Positions 6,015-6,025 of a stretch of DNA of 6,025 bases are shown here, in pieces. Numbering within the stretch: position 1 is the stretch's first letter; every line of letters starts with the position of its first letter. The stretch covers positions 1-6,025 of the forward strand of contig VGPE01000180.1 of assembly GCA_016875645.1 (NCBI GenBank), in the 5' to 3' direction. The DNA comes from Chloroflexota bacterium. Its GTDB lineage: Bacteria > Chloroflexota > Limnocylindria > Limnocylindrales > CSP1-4. The notes below the pieces were generated by a model, which did not search any database, was not told the origin of the DNA, and saw only the letters and a list, made by a program, of their open reading frames with translations. The position numbers and the translations under genes were made by a program.

Positions 6015-6025
6015 CCGTGAGGAAC

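Overview
This is a very GC-rich bacterial window in which every gene I can support lies on the minus strand, so it reads from right to left. GTG and TTG starts are common, and GC-rich hairpins stand where U-tailed terminators would be expected. The gene families and base composition fit a GC-rich soil or freshwater lineage. Chloroflexota is my best guess and Actinomycetota is an alternative, but this is inference with no marker gene behind it. I see no mobile element, phage gene or CRISPR array.

In transcription order, the right end holds tRNA-Gly(TCC) (6014-5939). Forty-five bases later comes an NAD(P)-dependent SDR-family reductase of the thioester-reductase/acyl-CoA-reductase type (5893-4701), interrupted by an apparent one-base frameshift near 5090. 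It is followed by a possible 67-residue two-helix membrane protein (4678-4475). A 54-base gap, with a promoter-like hexamer seven bases from the next start codon, separates these from the main operon.

The main operon is a compact ABC-2 export system in the order ATPase, permease, ATPase, permease (4420-825). Its genes overlap by 8, 4 and 4 bases. Two bases after the last permease begins a DUF427-family gene (822-347), which is also frameshifted, in a short GC dinucleotide run near 568-576. The four ABC genes probably make one or two exporters, with each ATPase energising the permease encoded next to it. The substrate cannot be read from the sequence. DUF427 has no established function, but its tight coupling suggests it is made together with the transporter.

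The left 346 bases hold no convincing gene. They contain a 20-base tandem duplication, a 13-base-arm inverted repeat and a run of short perfect hairpins, the last of them placed like a terminator just after the DUF427 stop codon.

The two frameshifts matter most to an annotator. In both genes the family-typical protein continues intact in another frame, so simple open-reading-frame calls give wrong products: a false 498-residue chimera at the SDR locus and a false extended frame at the DUF427 locus. Two fresh indels in one 6-kb window suggest assembly or read errors, but real slippage or early gene decay is not excluded. I found no clear new biological system. The least explained parts are the DUF427-ABC linkage, the small membrane protein and the hairpin-rich left end.
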